A DNA stretch of 64,000 nt from Chthonomonadaceae bacterium (GTDB lineage Bacteria > Armatimonadota > Chthonomonadetes > Chthonomonadales > Chthonomonadaceae): contig DAIDKH010000005.1 in NCBI GenBank assembly GCA_027450145.1, positions 1 to 64,000 on the forward strand, read 5' to 3'. Position 1 is the first letter of the stretch. The number at the start of each line of letters is the position of its first letter. Under the pieces are notes generated by a model. That model was not told where the DNA came from. It saw only the letters and a program-made list of their open reading frames with translations, and ran no database searches. Positions 1 to 9,530 of this stretch are shown piece by piece. A program made the position numbers and the translations under genes.

Positions 1-2
1 GT

Positions 3-89
3 AAAGTAACAAAGCGAACTGACATCATTAGCGCAGGATTGTTACAACTGATTGGTGAATTATGGTCCGAATCGAAAGATTTCAAATAG
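3..89 (+). CDS. Possible 3' end of a gene entering from the left edge
   Basis: Frame 3 is open from the window edge for 28 codons and ends in TAG at 87-89, giving a tail that finishes ...LWSESKDFK. The other two forward frames hit stops within a few codons. The position, about 30 bases before the aldo/keto reductase, would suit an upstream operon member. The fragment is too short to assign a family, and an open frame of this length can occur by chance. Confidence 0.3.
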   Translation, partial: KVTKRTDIISAGLLQLIGELWSESKDFK

Positions 90-118
90 TAAACGGTTAG
101 AGGGAATGAGGTAATGCG

Positions 119-1153
119 GTGTCAGATAATCATGTAAAGCAGTCTGGGGTAAATCCCGAAGATGTGCCGAGTGTTACCCTTGCAAGTGGGGCGAAAATAC
201 CTGCACTAGGTTTAGGTACCTTCGGCTCTGATCGTTACAGTGGGGCGCAAATTGCCGATGCTGTTAAGGATGCAGCGTCACTAGGTTACCGGCACTTTGA
301 CTGCGCCAGCGTGTACCGAAACGAGGCGGAGATTGGCAATGCGCTGAGGAGCGTTACCGGTGACCTTGGAGTACCCCGGCACGAGCTGTGGATCACTTCA
401 AAGGTATGGAATGACTGCCATGATAGAGTGGAACAGGCATGCCGCCAGTCGATGCGCGATCTGCAAGTCGACTACCTTGATCTCTACCTGGTGCATTGGC
501 CATTCCCCAACTATCACGCTCCAGGTGTTGGCGTAGATGCACGCGACCCGCATGCTGTACCCTACATTCATGAGCAGTACATGCGAACATGGCGGCAGAT
601 GGAGCACCTGCAGAAAAGCGGCATGGTGCGTCATATTGGCACATCTAATATGACGATCGCCAAACTGCAACTACTTCTACGTGACGCTGAAATCCCGCCA
701 GCCGTGAACGAAATGGAGCTGCATCCTCATTTTCAGCAGCCAGATCTCTACCAGTTTGTGACATCTCACAACATTGTGCCAGTGGGCTACAGTCCCATTG
801 GCTCTCCCAGCCGACCGGCCCGCGACCGCACTCCTGAAGACACCGTAGACATGGAAGATCCAGTAATTGTAGCCATCGCAGATCGCCTGGGTGTGCATCC
901 CGCGGTGGTCTGTGTAAAGTGGGCCGTGCAGCGAGGGCATGTAGCCATTCCTTTTTCTGTGAAGAGATCGCAATATCTCGCTACCTTACAGGGAGTAACT
1001 GGTGAGCCGCTTACACAGCAGGAAATGGAAGCGATAGCAGGCTTAGATAAGAATAACAGGCTTATAAAGGGGCAGGTATTTTTGTGGCCGGGCAGTACCT
1101 CGTGGGAGGACCTTTGGGATATCGACGGGCATATAAAATCAGTCTCCGCATAG
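119..1153 (+). CDS. Aldo/keto reductase
   Basis: NAD(P)H-dependent reductase of the AKR superfamily, acting on sugar aldehydes, ketones or similar carbonyls in the cytoplasm. The catalytic tetrad is visible: Asp61 and Tyr66 in FDCASVY, Lys95 in ITSKVW and His126 in YLVHWP. The N-terminal [16 protein letters not shown] segment and the 344-residue length are usual for the family. The GTG start at 119 has GAGG at 108-111. The zinc alcohol dehydrogenase follows after 16 bases, so the two are probably cotranscribed with the fucosidase further on. The substrate cannot be read from the sequence; fucose or a related sugar is an inference from context. Confidence 0.9.
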   Translation: MSDNHVKQSGVNPEDVPSVTLASGAKIPALGLGTFGSDRYSGAQIADAVKDAASLGYRHFDCASVYRNEAEIGNALRSVTGDLGVPRHELWITSKVWNDCHDRVEQACRQSMRDLQVDYLDLYLVHWPFPNYHAPGVGVDARDPHAVPYIHEQYMRTWRQMEHLQKSGMVRHIGTSNMTIAKLQLLLRDAEIPPAVNEMELHPHFQQPDLYQFVTSHNIVPVGYSPIGSPSRPARDRTPEDTVDMEDPVIVAIADRLGVHPAVVCVKWAVQRGHVAIPFSVKRSQYLATLQGVTGEPLTQQEMEAIAGLDKNNRLIKGQVFLWPGSTSWEDLWDIDGHIKSVSA

Positions 1154-1169
1154 AAAAAGGATCAGCTTT

Positions 1170-2228
1170 ATGACTAACCAATCCACCATGCAGGGTGTGA
1201 TACTTCCCGGAAACAGTACTGTAGAGTTTCGTACGTTTGACGTACCAACCCCTGGACATGGCCAGGTTCTAATCCAGATGAAGGCCAGTTCCATATGCGG
1301 AAGCGACATTCGCGCGATCTATCGGGCACACCTGGGCAAAGGTCCCGAAGGATACCAGCCTGGAACAGTGGCGGGGCACGAACCGTGCGGTGTTGTTGTG
1401 GAAACTGGTCCGGGTGTTAAGCGGTTTAAGGCCGGCGATCGCGTGGTGTTGTACCACATAAGCGGGTGCGGAATTTGTGAGGACTGCAAAGCGGGCTACA
1501 TGATATCGTGTCACGACCAGTTTCGAGCAGCCTACGGATGGCAGCGCAACGGGGGCCACGCTCCTTACCTTCTCGCGGAGGAGAATACCTGCGTTGCTTT
1601 GCCAGACAATCTTTCGTACGAGGATGGCGCGCTTGTAGCCTGTGGGTTTGGTACCGCTTGGGAGGCTCTCACACGTATGCAGGTTGGTGGCAGAGACCAG
1701 CTTCTCATCACTGGTTTGGGACCCGTTGGACTGGCGGCTGCCATGCTGGGTAAAGCCCTTGGAGCACGAACGATTATCGGCATTGATACCAGCAGCGCCC
1801 GGCGCGAACTGGCAATGTCCCTGGGTTTGGTGGAGCATGCCGTTGCCAGTGACGAAAATGCGCTGGAGCGAATCCTTACGCTAACAAATGGCAAAGGATG
1901 CGAGGCCTCTATAGACTGTTCTGGCGCGGCTCCCGCACGTCTTTTGGCACTAAAGGGGACACGTCAGTGGGGAAGGTGCGCCTTTGTGGGTGAAGGAAAT
2001 GATGTACATTTTGATGTGAGCCCTCTCCTAATTCATCCGCAAATCACGCTTTATGGATCGTGGGTTACTAGCCTGGGCCACATGGCGGATCTTGTTGAAC
2101 ACCTATCGCGCTGGAACCTCCACCCCGATATTACCGTGACACACAGGTATTCGCTCGATAGGGCCGCAGAAGCATATGACACCGCAGACAAGGGCCAATC
2201 GGGAAAGGTCGTCATTACCTGGAACTAG
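1170..2228 (+). CDS. Zinc-dependent alcohol/sugar dehydrogenase (MDR family)
   Basis: Medium-chain dehydrogenase that oxidises a secondary alcohol or polyol with a nicotinamide cofactor. Catalytic zinc ligands are seen as Cys43 (SICGSD) and His70-Glu71 (GHEP). The structural zinc set is Cys100, Cys103, Cys106 and Cys114. The Rossmann motif GLGPVG is followed by an acidic residue in GIDTS, which favours NAD over NADP. The 352-residue length is typical. AAAAGG precedes the ATG. It lies between an aldo/keto reductase and an alpha-L-fucosidase, so an L-fucose dehydrogenase-like role is plausible but unproven; threonine or sorbitol dehydrogenase-like specificities cannot be excluded. Confidence 0.9.
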   Translation: MTNQSTMQGVILPGNSTVEFRTFDVPTPGHGQVLIQMKASSICGSDIRAIYRAHLGKGPEGYQPGTVAGHEPCGVVVETGPGVKRFKAGDRVVLYHISGCGICEDCKAGYMISCHDQFRAAYGWQRNGGHAPYLLAEENTCVALPDNLSYEDGALVACGFGTAWEALTRMQVGGRDQLLITGLGPVGLAAAMLGKALGARTIIGIDTSSARRELAMSLGLVEHAVASDENALERILTLTNGKGCEASIDCSGAAPARLLALKGTRQWGRCAFVGEGNDVHFDVSPLLIHPQITLYGSWVTSLGHMADLVEHLSRWNLHPDITVTHRYSLDRAAEAYDTADKGQSGKVVITWN

Positions 2229-2270
2229 CCTGTTGGGGACACAGGTGCAACTGTTGCACAAAATTTCAAG

Positions 2271-3725
2271 ATGGAGACGGAGACTGTGGACGATACACTG
2301 GATTTGACGATTGCAGAGGGACCCTTTGAAGCTTCAATGGAGTCATTGCGCGCCTTTGAGTGCCCGCAATGGTTTCGCGATGCAAAACTGGCATTCTGGT
2401 CGCACTGGGGACCGCAATCTGTACCCATGTACGGTGACTGGTATGCACGGAACATGTACGTTGAGGGCAACGACCAATACAGGCATCACTGGCGCGTTTA
2501 CGGGCACCCATCGCTGCACGGATACAAGGACATCATTCCTCACTGGAAGGCAGAGGCATTCGACCCAGATGGGTTAATGAGCCTTTTTGTAGCCGCTGGC
2601 GCCAAATACTTCTTGGGGCAGGCGATGCACCATGACAACTTCGATAATTTTGATAGTAAATATAACCGATGGAATTCCGTGAACATTGGTCCGCGCAAGG
2701 ATATCGTAAAACTTTGGCAGCAGGCAGCACACAAACATGGCCTTAAATTCGGCCTTACAGAGCATCTGGGCGCGTCATTTAATTGGTTTGGGCACAATAA
2801 AATGGCAGACAAGGCAGGCCCTTTTGCAGGTGTGCGCTATGATGGAAGCGACCCCAATTACGCCGACCTCTATTACGAGAACGACGGTTACACGCTCGAT
2901 AGTGGATGGTACACAGACAATCCATCTTTCCAACTCCACTGGTTTCGCCGCATCAAGGATGTCATCGATAAATACCAGCCAGACCTGCTGTATTCTGACG
3001 GAGGACTGCCATTTGGCGACTATGGGGTGAGAATAGTTGCACACCTCTACAATACCAGCGCGGCACTGCATGGTGGCGTTAACCAGGCGGTTTACAACCA
3101 GAAGGATACTAATCCTGAAATCTACACGATAGGCGTTTTAGACATTGAACGCGGGCAGCTGGATGAGATCGCCGAATATCCATGGCAGACGGATACAAGC
3201 GTGGGTGACTGGTTCTATAACGTGCGTGATGTGTATAAATCTGCAGAACAGGTACTCACCACCCTGGTAGACATAACAAGCAAGAACGGGTGTTTGGCGC
3301 TCAATATACCGCAAAAGCCAGATGGAACCCTGGACGATGAATGTACCTACCTGTTGAAACAGATGGCGCGGTGGATGCCCGTAAATGGCGAGGGGTTGTT
3401 TGGGTCGCGACCATGGAGAATTGCAGCAGAAGGTGGTGCCTCGGCTGAACCAGGAGCATTCAAAGAAAACGCAGTAGAATGGTCTGCTCGAGATTTCCGC
3501 TTCACCCAGAAGGAAGGGGTGGTGTACGCCTACCAAATGAACCCCTCCGACGAACCAAGTGTCAATATACGTTCACTGGGCGCAACTGCGGAGCGTGTAA
3601 TGCGCGTTAGTGTGCACGATAATGACAACCTGTCGTTCGCGCAGACCGCAGATGGGCTTGTGATTCAAGTTCCACCGACTACAGTCGCTGGCCCCAGGGC
3701 AATAGCTGTAACGGTTGAACGGTAA
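2271..3725 (+). CDS. Alpha-L-fucosidase, GH29 family
   Basis: Glycoside hydrolase predicted to release alpha-linked L-fucose from oligosaccharides with retention of configuration. The N-terminal catalytic barrel shows the family pattern: AFWSHWGPQSVP near residue 41, YFLGQAMHHDNFD near 113, KFGLTEHLG near 159, and YQPDLLYSDGGLP near 235, where Asp243 is the expected nucleophile. The C-terminal part is a beta-sandwich. No signal peptide is evident, so it probably acts on imported oligosaccharides. An alternative GTG start at 2286 follows GGAG at a better distance than the ATG at 2271. The gene is 42 bases behind the dehydrogenase and is probably part of the same transcript. Confidence 0.9.
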   Translation: METETVDDTLDLTIAEGPFEASMESLRAFECPQWFRDAKLAFWSHWGPQSVPMYGDWYARNMYVEGNDQYRHHWRVYGHPSLHGYKDIIPHWKAEAFDPDGLMSLFVAAGAKYFLGQAMHHDNFDNFDSKYNRWNSVNIGPRKDIVKLWQQAAHKHGLKFGLTEHLGASFNWFGHNKMADKAGPFAGVRYDGSDPNYADLYYENDGYTLDSGWYTDNPSFQLHWFRRIKDVIDKYQPDLLYSDGGLPFGDYGVRIVAHLYNTSAALHGGVNQAVYNQKDTNPEIYTIGVLDIERGQLDEIAEYPWQTDTSVGDWFYNVRDVYKSAEQVLTTLVDITSKNGCLALNIPQKPDGTLDDECTYLLKQMARWMPVNGEGLFGSRPWRIAAEGGASAEPGAFKENAVEWSARDFRFTQKEGVVYAYQMNPSDEPSVNIRSLGATAERVMRVSVHDNDNLSFAQTADGLVIQVPPTTVAGPRAIAVTVER

Positions 3726-3805
3726 AATGGGTTTTGTGTGGTCTACCCTGGTGTAGTTTCAACCAACCAACTACCGGCATTTACAACTCTGAGAGGATTA
3801 AGTAC

Positions 3806-4999
3806 GTGGACATCCTGGTGCTAAATGCCGGCAGTTCCAGTCTGAAATTTGCGCTCTACGCAATGGAGCAACACCGTGAGCAGCTACTGGTCTCTGGTAT
3901 TGCCGAGCCATTCGGAAGCAGCGAGGCGTACCTGCACGTTAAGGATGACACTGGAAATGACTTCAAGGAGAGGTTGTCGCAGGCTACGCACGCTGTAGCA
4001 GTGGATCGACTACTGCAGTATCTTCGCGAGGGGGGCTTGCACGCATCGGCCTCGGCGCATCGTGTGGTTCATGGCGGTCGTGGCTTTACACGGCCGGTAC
4101 TCGCCGATGATCAGGTTGTTGCGGCGTTGGGCGCTCTTAATGAACTAGCTCCGCTTCATAATCCACCAGCTGTTACATGCCTGCGGGCAGTGTTGCGGGC
4201 TCAGCCTTCCCTTCCTGCCGTTTTGCATTTCGATACCGCATTTCATGCAGAAATGCCTCCCGTTGCCTTTCGTTACGCACTTCCCAGCACGCTTTGCCAG
4301 GACGGTGCCGTGCGCCGCTATGGGTTCCACGGTATCTCGTACCAGTGGGCGCTAGGTCGCCTTACAGAGATGGTAGGTCGCAGCCCAGCCTATTCTCGTT
4401 TGGTGATGTGCCATTTAGGAGCTGGCGCAAGCATGTGCGCAGTCCTTGACGGCAGTAGCATTGATACAACCATGGGGTTCACGCCGCAGGAAGGATTGGT
4501 GATGGCTACCAGAAGCGGTGATGTAGATCCGGGACTGCTGCTATACCTCGTAAACAGCAAGGGGTACAGCGCCGCTGAACTTGAGCATCTGCTAACGCGG
4601 CAATCGGGGATGCTTGCGATATCTGGCCTTAGTGGTGACGTTCGCCGGCTAGACGAGGCGGCAGCCGCCGGTAGTGAGCCGGCTCAATTGGCACTGGATA
4701 TATTCGCCTATAGGGTGCGGAAGACAATTGGAGCTTATGCTGCGGCTTTAGGTGGTTTGGATGCGTTGCTGTTTACCGGCGGCATTGGTCAGAATAGTGC
4801 AGCAATGCGCCTTAATATATCCTCAGGACTACAGTTCCTGGGCGTCGATCTCGACGAAAACCTTAATTCGGTTAAGCCCGCGGCGGATATCTACCAGATT
4901 GGGCGTACAGGGGCACCCGTCGATTGCTGGGTAGCCGCTGCAAATGAAGAACTCCAAATGGCACGCGATACTGTCAACATTCTCTCTACCCGCGATTGA
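3806..4999 (+). CDS. ackA: Acetate kinase
   Basis: Reversible phosphoryl transfer between ATP/acetate and ADP/acetyl phosphate. The ASKHA-fold motifs are all present: DILVLNAGSSSLKF at the N-terminus, HRVVHGG, RYGFHG, HLGAGAS, TRSGDVDPG and FTGGIGQNS. The GTG start at 3806 is preferred because GAGAGGA sits at 3791-3797 and translation then begins exactly at the family's conserved N-terminus; an upstream in-frame start adds 24 unrelated residues. The product is 397 residues, normal for AckA. No phosphotransacetylase gene is adjacent. The 3' end overlaps the convergent acyl-CoA ligase gene by 14 bases, so no terminator separates them. Confidence 0.93.
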   Translation: MDILVLNAGSSSLKFALYAMEQHREQLLVSGIAEPFGSSEAYLHVKDDTGNDFKERLSQATHAVAVDRLLQYLREGGLHASASAHRVVHGGRGFTRPVLADDQVVAALGALNELAPLHNPPAVTCLRAVLRAQPSLPAVLHFDTAFHAEMPPVAFRYALPSTLCQDGAVRRYGFHGISYQWALGRLTEMVGRSPAYSRLVMCHLGAGASMCAVLDGSSIDTTMGFTPQEGLVMATRSGDVDPGLLLYLVNSKGYSAAELEHLLTRQSGMLAISGLSGDVRRLDEAAAAGSEPAQLALDIFAYRVRKTIGAYAAALGGLDALLFTGGIGQNSAAMRLNISSGLQFLGVDLDENLNSVKPAADIYQIGRTGAPVDCWVAAANEELQMARDTVNILSTRD

Positions 5000-6512
5000 G
5001 TTCCATCTCCTTTCTCAACAGCCGTTTCACCACTTTGCCAGTGGCGCCTCGCGGCAGTGTCTCTACGAACTGAACGCTGCGCGGTGCCTTGTAGTCCGCT
5101 AGCTTCTCTCTGCAGTGACGAATTATTTCCCGCTCGGTCACCTGCGCGTCTTGCCGAAGTACGACGAATGCATGCCCAACTTCACCACGAAGCGGATCCG
5201 GAACACCTATCACTGCGGCATCTACAACGTCGCAATGCTGAAGAAGTGTTTCCTCGACTTCTCTTGGGTACACGTTGAGTCCCGCAGTAATAATCATGTC
5301 CTTTTTGCGATCGAGTATAAAGACGTACCCATCCTCATCTATCATTCCTATGTCACCGGTGTGATACCAGCCTGTCTGCATAGCCTCCGCAGTGGCCTGT
5401 GGCTGATTAAGGTATCCCAGCATCACATTGTCTCCACGAACGACAATCTCTCCTGACTCTCCTGCGCCCAACGGCTCGTTCGTATCGGTGAATATCTGAA
5501 TCTCCACACCAGGCAAAGCAGGACCCACTGAACCAACTTTACGGGGACCTTGAAGAGGATTTACCGAGGTTACCGGGCTGCATTCTGTCGGTCCATCGCC
5601 CTCCAATACAGGCACTCTAAAGCACGTCTCCAGAGCCTCAAGTACTGTTGCCGGCAGCGGTGCCCCGCCAGAGACCAGCATGCGGAGCGATGAAAAATCA
5701 TTTGTTCGGTCCTTCGCTACCATCAAGAGGCCCTGAAACATGGCTGGTACTGCGGGCAATACTGTCACACGCTGAGTTTCAATCGATTCCAGAATGCGCA
5801 GTGGCACAAAGTTCTCATGCAGAACGTTTTTCATCCCGCATCTGCACGCCAGGTTCAAGCATACCGTTGCGGCGAACGCGTGGAAGCAGGGTAATACCGT
5901 GAGGATACAGTCATGGTGATCAAGAGGCAGCGCTAACGTCATCTGCTCCACGTTGCTGGTAAGATTACGGTGGCTCAACATAGCACCTTTAGGCCTTCCT
6001 GTGGTGCCAGACGTATAGATGACGACGGCGCAATCATCGGGGCGCGCGAGGTTCTCACCAATGGCTGGTGCGTTTGATACGGCAAGAGATTCCAGTGGGA
6101 TAACACCATCTGCGGTGGGATCCTGGGCACCCACGGAGAAAATCACTGCCTTGATACCGGAACTTTCAATTGCTTCCTCCGCAACGGACAACAGAGGAGC
6201 GGCTGCAATGACCGCTGAAATTTCCGCGTCCTTCCACATGTATGCCAGTTCCGCCGGTTTGAGGAGCGGATTTGCAGGAACGACTGTTATACCCGCACGC
6301 GAGAGAGCGTAGTAGCTTGTTACAAAGGGAACACCGTTTGGCAACAACAAGGCGGCACGGGAACCAGGTGCCATGTAAACTGCCAGTCCTGCCGCCAGTT
6401 GCCCAATCTTAGCCGCGAGCTCCTCATATGTTAACGTGACTTCCTTATGTACAATGGCTGTACTCGTCGGCCATTGCGCAGCAGCATTTAAAGGCAGTTG
6501 ATGTAAAAGCAT
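4986..6512 (-). CDS. AMP-binding acyl-CoA ligase (long-chain fatty acid type)
   Basis: Adenylate-forming enzyme that activates a carboxylic acid with ATP and transfers it to CoA. Visible motifs, in order: the phosphate-binding loop YTSGTTGRPKG, then a GDGPTE motif in the place of the usual YGxTE, then GWYHTGDIG with DRKKDMIITAG, and the C-terminal PRGATGKVVKR carrying the catalytic lysine. The 508-residue length fits medium- or long-chain fatty acyl-CoA synthetases. GGAG lies just upstream of the ATG. The gene is transcribed divergently from the GNAT gene and converges on ackA. Substrate chain length is not readable from the sequence. Confidence 0.9.
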   Translation of the reverse strand: MLLHQLPLNAAAQWPTSTAIVHKEVTLTYEELAAKIGQLAAGLAVYMAPGSRAALLLPNGVPFVTSYYALSRAGITVVPANPLLKPAELAYMWKDAEISAVIAAAPLLSVAEEAIESSGIKAVIFSVGAQDPTADGVIPLESLAVSNAPAIGENLARPDDCAVVIYTSGTTGRPKGAMLSHRNLTSNVEQMTLALPLDHHDCILTVLPCFHAFAATVCLNLACRCGMKNVLHENFVPLRILESIETQRVTVLPAVPAMFQGLLMVAKDRTNDFSSLRMLVSGGAPLPATVLEALETCFRVPVLEGDGPTECSPVTSVNPLQGPRKVGSVGPALPGVEIQIFTDTNEPLGAGESGEIVVRGDNVMLGYLNQPQATAEAMQTGWYHTGDIGMIDEDGYVFILDRKKDMIITAGLNVYPREVEETLLQHCDVVDAAVIGVPDPLRGEVGHAFVVLRQDAQVTEREIIRHCREKLADYKAPRSVQFVETLPRGATGKVVKRLLRKEMELNRG

Positions 6513-6626
6513 TACCGGAGACTCCGACAGGTAGTTGCCGAATAATCAGCACATTGCAGGATACCATTAATCTCCAGGTTTCTATGCCCTGGATCCTACC
6601 TAACGTGCATAGCGAAGGTATGGGGA

Positions 6627-6632
6627 TATAAT
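6627..6632 (+). promoter_or_regulatory. Probable -10 element for the GNAT gene
   Basis: TATAAT lies 31 bases before the ATG at 6664. No good -35 hexamer is seen 17 bases upstream. Its position argues against the TTG at 6634 as a start codon. Confidence 0.4.
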
Positions 6633-6663
6633 ATTGGCAGCACGCGAGGGGAAAGGAGTTGGC

Positions 6664-7725
6664 ATGACCCAACCAGGGGATACCGTTGCTGGTGTTTCTA
6701 CTCACCTGCCGCGATCGGTCACGATCAGGCGAGGTGACCAGAACGACGAGCAGGCGACCTTCGAGGTCATGCGGCGGGCGATGGGTTTTGAAATGAGCTG
6801 GCCGCAGCATGTTTCCGCGCGACGCCACATGAGAACCTCGCATCATTCTAGTTACTGGGTTGCAGAGGACAACCCACGAGTGGGTAGGCATAGAATAGTA
6901 GGCTATGCACATAGTATGGTGCGAGATGCGGTATGGCAGCTAACCGAGTTTTTCGTGCTGCCGTCGCATCACCGTATGGGCATAGGCGGTGCATTGTTAA
7001 ATCTATGTATAAAGGACGGCGATGAAGCAGGCGCCCAGCGCAGGTTTGTACTTGCATCGCATCACCCATCTGCAGATGCGCTGTACATTCGAAGAGCGCA
7101 GTGTCTACCTCGCGTTCCAATGCTGTTGGTAGCTGGACAGGCTAGCCTCCTGCGGCTCCCTTCGGGTTCGGCGCCGATTATTGATTCAATTGCTCCACCA
7201 GATCTTCGCAACCTACAGCCTGCCCACGCGGTTACCAGTGGTGAGCTTCTTGTAGCACAGCCCATATTACCGGAAGAACATATCATAAATGAAATCAACC
7301 GGCTAGACGCACAGGTATTGGGATATACAAGGACGGCGGAGCATCGACACTGGATAAATGAAACAGGGGGCGCGGAAGGTGGCGCACGGGTATTTCGCTA
7401 TACCGAAGGCACTCGCGCGGGCCAATTGGCAGGGTACTGCTATTATGGACGCTACAGCAGTGGACCAGCGCTCTGCTATGACTCTGCAGATTTACCGCGG
7501 ATAATTACGCATATTCTTAGCCTGCGTCGCCGGCCAATAACGGGAATCACCGGATTAATTGACAATGCCGAGCCATACTGGGCAATGGCGGGCACGAATG
7601 AAACCGTATTGAAATGGATGATAAACTGTGGCTGGAATATCGTTTACCACTATCTTTATATGAGCAGCGAGGCGCCGCAAGGCATCGACCAGTATGTGTG
7701 TCACAACCCGCTTCACTTTTTCTAA
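6664..7725 (+). CDS. GNAT-family N-acetyltransferase, probably tandem
   Basis: Probable acetyl-CoA-dependent acyltransferase. The GNAT motif A is visible around residues 90-115 (LTEFFVLPSHHRMGIGGALL, with the acetyl-CoA loop). At 353 residues it is about twice a single GNAT domain, and the C-terminal half (GYCYYGRY and following) looks like a second, degenerate copy. The ATG at 6664 is chosen because GGGGAAAGGAG stands directly before it; the upstream in-frame TTG at 6634 abuts a -10 box. A secreted unknown protein follows after 27 bases. The substrate is unknown. Confidence 0.75.
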   Translation: MTQPGDTVAGVSTHLPRSVTIRRGDQNDEQATFEVMRRAMGFEMSWPQHVSARRHMRTSHHSSYWVAEDNPRVGRHRIVGYAHSMVRDAVWQLTEFFVLPSHHRMGIGGALLNLCIKDGDEAGAQRRFVLASHHPSADALYIRRAQCLPRVPMLLVAGQASLLRLPSGSAPIIDSIAPPDLRNLQPAHAVTSGELLVAQPILPEEHIINEINRLDAQVLGYTRTAEHRHWINETGGAEGGARVFRYTEGTRAGQLAGYCYYGRYSSGPALCYDSADLPRIITHILSLRRRPITGITGLIDNAEPYWAMAGTNETVLKWMINCGWNIVYHYLYMSSEAPQGIDQYVCHNPLHFF

Positions 7726-7752
7726 TGGCAAGACTACAGGAGACATTTTTAC

Positions 7753-8826
7753 ATGTTTAGAGGGCTCAAGAGCCTCCCAACTTTTGCTGCGGTCACCGCT
7801 TGTGTATTAATCGGTGGTAGTTGCCGTGCAAGTGTAATCAGCCTGAATGACAATGCGTTTAATCCTCGTGCCACGTGCCAGTATATGCCAGCGGGACTGA
7901 AAGTAAATCGCAAGTTTTTGTTGGTGAACAATAGCAGCCAACGGCGGTTATTGCGCGTTACTATTGATCCCAGGCTCTCTACAGCACAGGGTACCGTTAA
8001 AAAGTTAACCACCATTGAACTCGCCCGAGTGCTTGAGCCGCACAAAGCAGAACAAGTGAGCGTCCTTCTTGATACACCGGCGGTACCGCATAACAGTTAC
8101 TACTCGCTTATCTTGAGTGTGCACCAGGGCAAAACACTCTGCTGGCTCCATACGGAGTCCTTCATCCTCGTCCCACAGGGCGTAGAAGGCACCGAGGCTC
8201 ATTTCGCAGGCATCGACCCAAGCACCAGTGGAAACTGGCTGCATCACTACGGCACTCAAGCATTCTATTTGTCGGTGCAAAACGGCACTGCATCCATGAA
8301 TCAGGCGATGGTCACTCTGGGCCGTGGAAGCGGGCGTGAGCAGTACAATGACACGCCATTGGGAAATCTTCAGGAAGTACAGATTGCGCAGAAATTCTGG
8401 GCGGATAAGCCTGTGCAGGACACAAGGGTTCCGTATTCTGCGGCAGGGTTCACAAAGCGAATCGCTGTTGCCTTTAGTACACAGAAGCTGCCTGAGTACA
8501 ATAACCTAACCCATAAATCGTTTACATTCAACGTTCCTTTGGTTTTGCGGGCTTTTACCACAGATAACGCCGTCCATATGTTCAGCCTCTATTTCCTGGA
8601 CTTCAAACGTGAAAACCTTAAGCAGCGATTAGATTTGTATGATAAGCAGGGCCAGCTCCTCGACTCACGGCAAATACCTCCGTTTGGAGATGGGCTTTAC
8701 ATGCGCTACCGTATAAAGGGCAGTGTCGTGGCTGTTATTACGCCAGAGACAAAGCACTCTCCAGTATGTTCGGGAATGTTTCTCGATCCTGCTCCTAGCC
8801 ACGGCTTCCTCTGGTCGAAGGAGTAA
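7753..8826 (+). CDS. Secreted protein of unknown function
   Basis: I do not recognise this family. The N-terminus has a basic stretch and a hydrophobic core (about residues 8-22) ending near a cysteine, consistent with a Sec signal peptide; the residues around Cys24 do not make a good lipobox. The rest is rich in short beta-like segments (FLLVNNSSQRRLLRV, AEQVSVLLDTP), somewhat like Ig-like or pilus-chaperone folds, but no motif settles it. AGGAG precedes the ATG. It is probably cotranscribed with the GNAT gene. It is 357 residues long and ends about 110 bases before the IS3 element. Confidence 0.6.
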   Translation: MFRGLKSLPTFAAVTACVLIGGSCRASVISLNDNAFNPRATCQYMPAGLKVNRKFLLVNNSSQRRLLRVTIDPRLSTAQGTVKKLTTIELARVLEPHKAEQVSVLLDTPAVPHNSYYSLILSVHQGKTLCWLHTESFILVPQGVEGTEAHFAGIDPSTSGNWLHHYGTQAFYLSVQNGTASMNQAMVTLGRGSGREQYNDTPLGNLQEVQIAQKFWADKPVQDTRVPYSAAGFTKRIAVAFSTQKLPEYNNLTHKSFTFNVPLVLRAFTTDNAVHMFSLYFLDFKRENLKQRLDLYDKQGQLLDSRQIPPFGDGLYMRYRIKGSVVAVITPETKHSPVCSGMFLDPAPSHGFLWSKE

Positions 8827-9014
8827 CCCCCGCTTTCGTTGCGATTTATTTCTCATCGTGCCCGTTTTGCAGTCACGACGTGAACTAACAATCCATGTCG
8901 TGCGTCATTGTTGGTGAGAGTTCCGACTTCCCTATGTGTCTATAATTAATGGGACAGTGAAAATGTCATTCCATTTGCAAATTACTTGTAGGGCGAATAA
9001 GGACAGTTTACACT

Positions 9015-9530
9015 ATGTTGGAACCGACTGAAAGGGTCTCTGTTTCTCCAGATACTGTTGCGGATGCGTCCAGCCTTAAGGCATTTGACGCTGTTTCGGG
9101 CGATGACGAGGCACCGAAGGTGCCGAGGAGGGGACCGAAAAAAATCGCGCCGCCCGTGGCGCCCTCAGATACTTCTAAGGCCAAACGACGTAAGTTCTCG
9201 TTGGCCGAGAAGCAGCGTATCTTACGTCTGGCCGATGAGTGTCAAAGCGACCAGGAATTGGCGGCTCTTCTTCGTCGTGAGGGCATCTACCGTGTAACTC
9301 TTCAACGGTTTGTTGCGGAAAGAAGCCAGGCTAAGCTTACGTCCGATACCGCTCGCCTTGGCACTTCTCATGGGCAAGCTTTAGCAGCAGCTAACAGGCG
9401 AAATACTGCCCTCGAGCGCGAGATCGAACGGCTTAAGCGCAAGCTTGAAAAAGCTGAGATAGTCATAGATTTCCAAAAAAAACTGTCGCACGTTCTTGGT
9501 TTAGACGAGGAAGAAATACCACCAGGTTAA
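9015..9530 (+). CDS. IS3-family transposase OrfA (DNA-binding subunit)
   Basis: Transposase OrfA. After about 50 low-complexity, charged N-terminal residues comes a helix-turn-helix region (KFSLAEKQRILRLADEC...LLRREGIYRVTLQRF). A leucine-zipper-like coiled coil follows (ALEREIERLKRKLEKAEIV), a usual OrfA feature for multimerisation. At 171 residues it is longer than the typical OrfA of about 100, because of the N-terminal extension. Its end overlaps the -1 frame of OrfB at a run of eight adenines, so the active product is probably the OrfAB fusion. Confidence 0.85.
   Translation: MLEPTERVSVSPDTVADASSLKAFDAVSGDDEAPKVPRRGPKKIAPPVAPSDTSKAKRRKFSLAEKQRILRLADECQSDQELAALLRREGIYRVTLQRFVAERSQAKLTSDTARLGTSHGQALAAANRRNTALEREIERLKRKLEKAEIVIDFQKKLSHVLGLDEEEIPPG
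9476..9482 (+). other. Programmed -1 frameshift slippery site
   Basis: The heptamer A AAA AAA lies at 9476-9482 in the phase required for tandem slippage by OrfA-decoding tRNAs. The -1 frame is open from there through the whole of OrfB. This is the classical way IS3 elements make the OrfAB transposase. I see no clear stimulatory hairpin immediately downstream. Confidence 0.75.
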
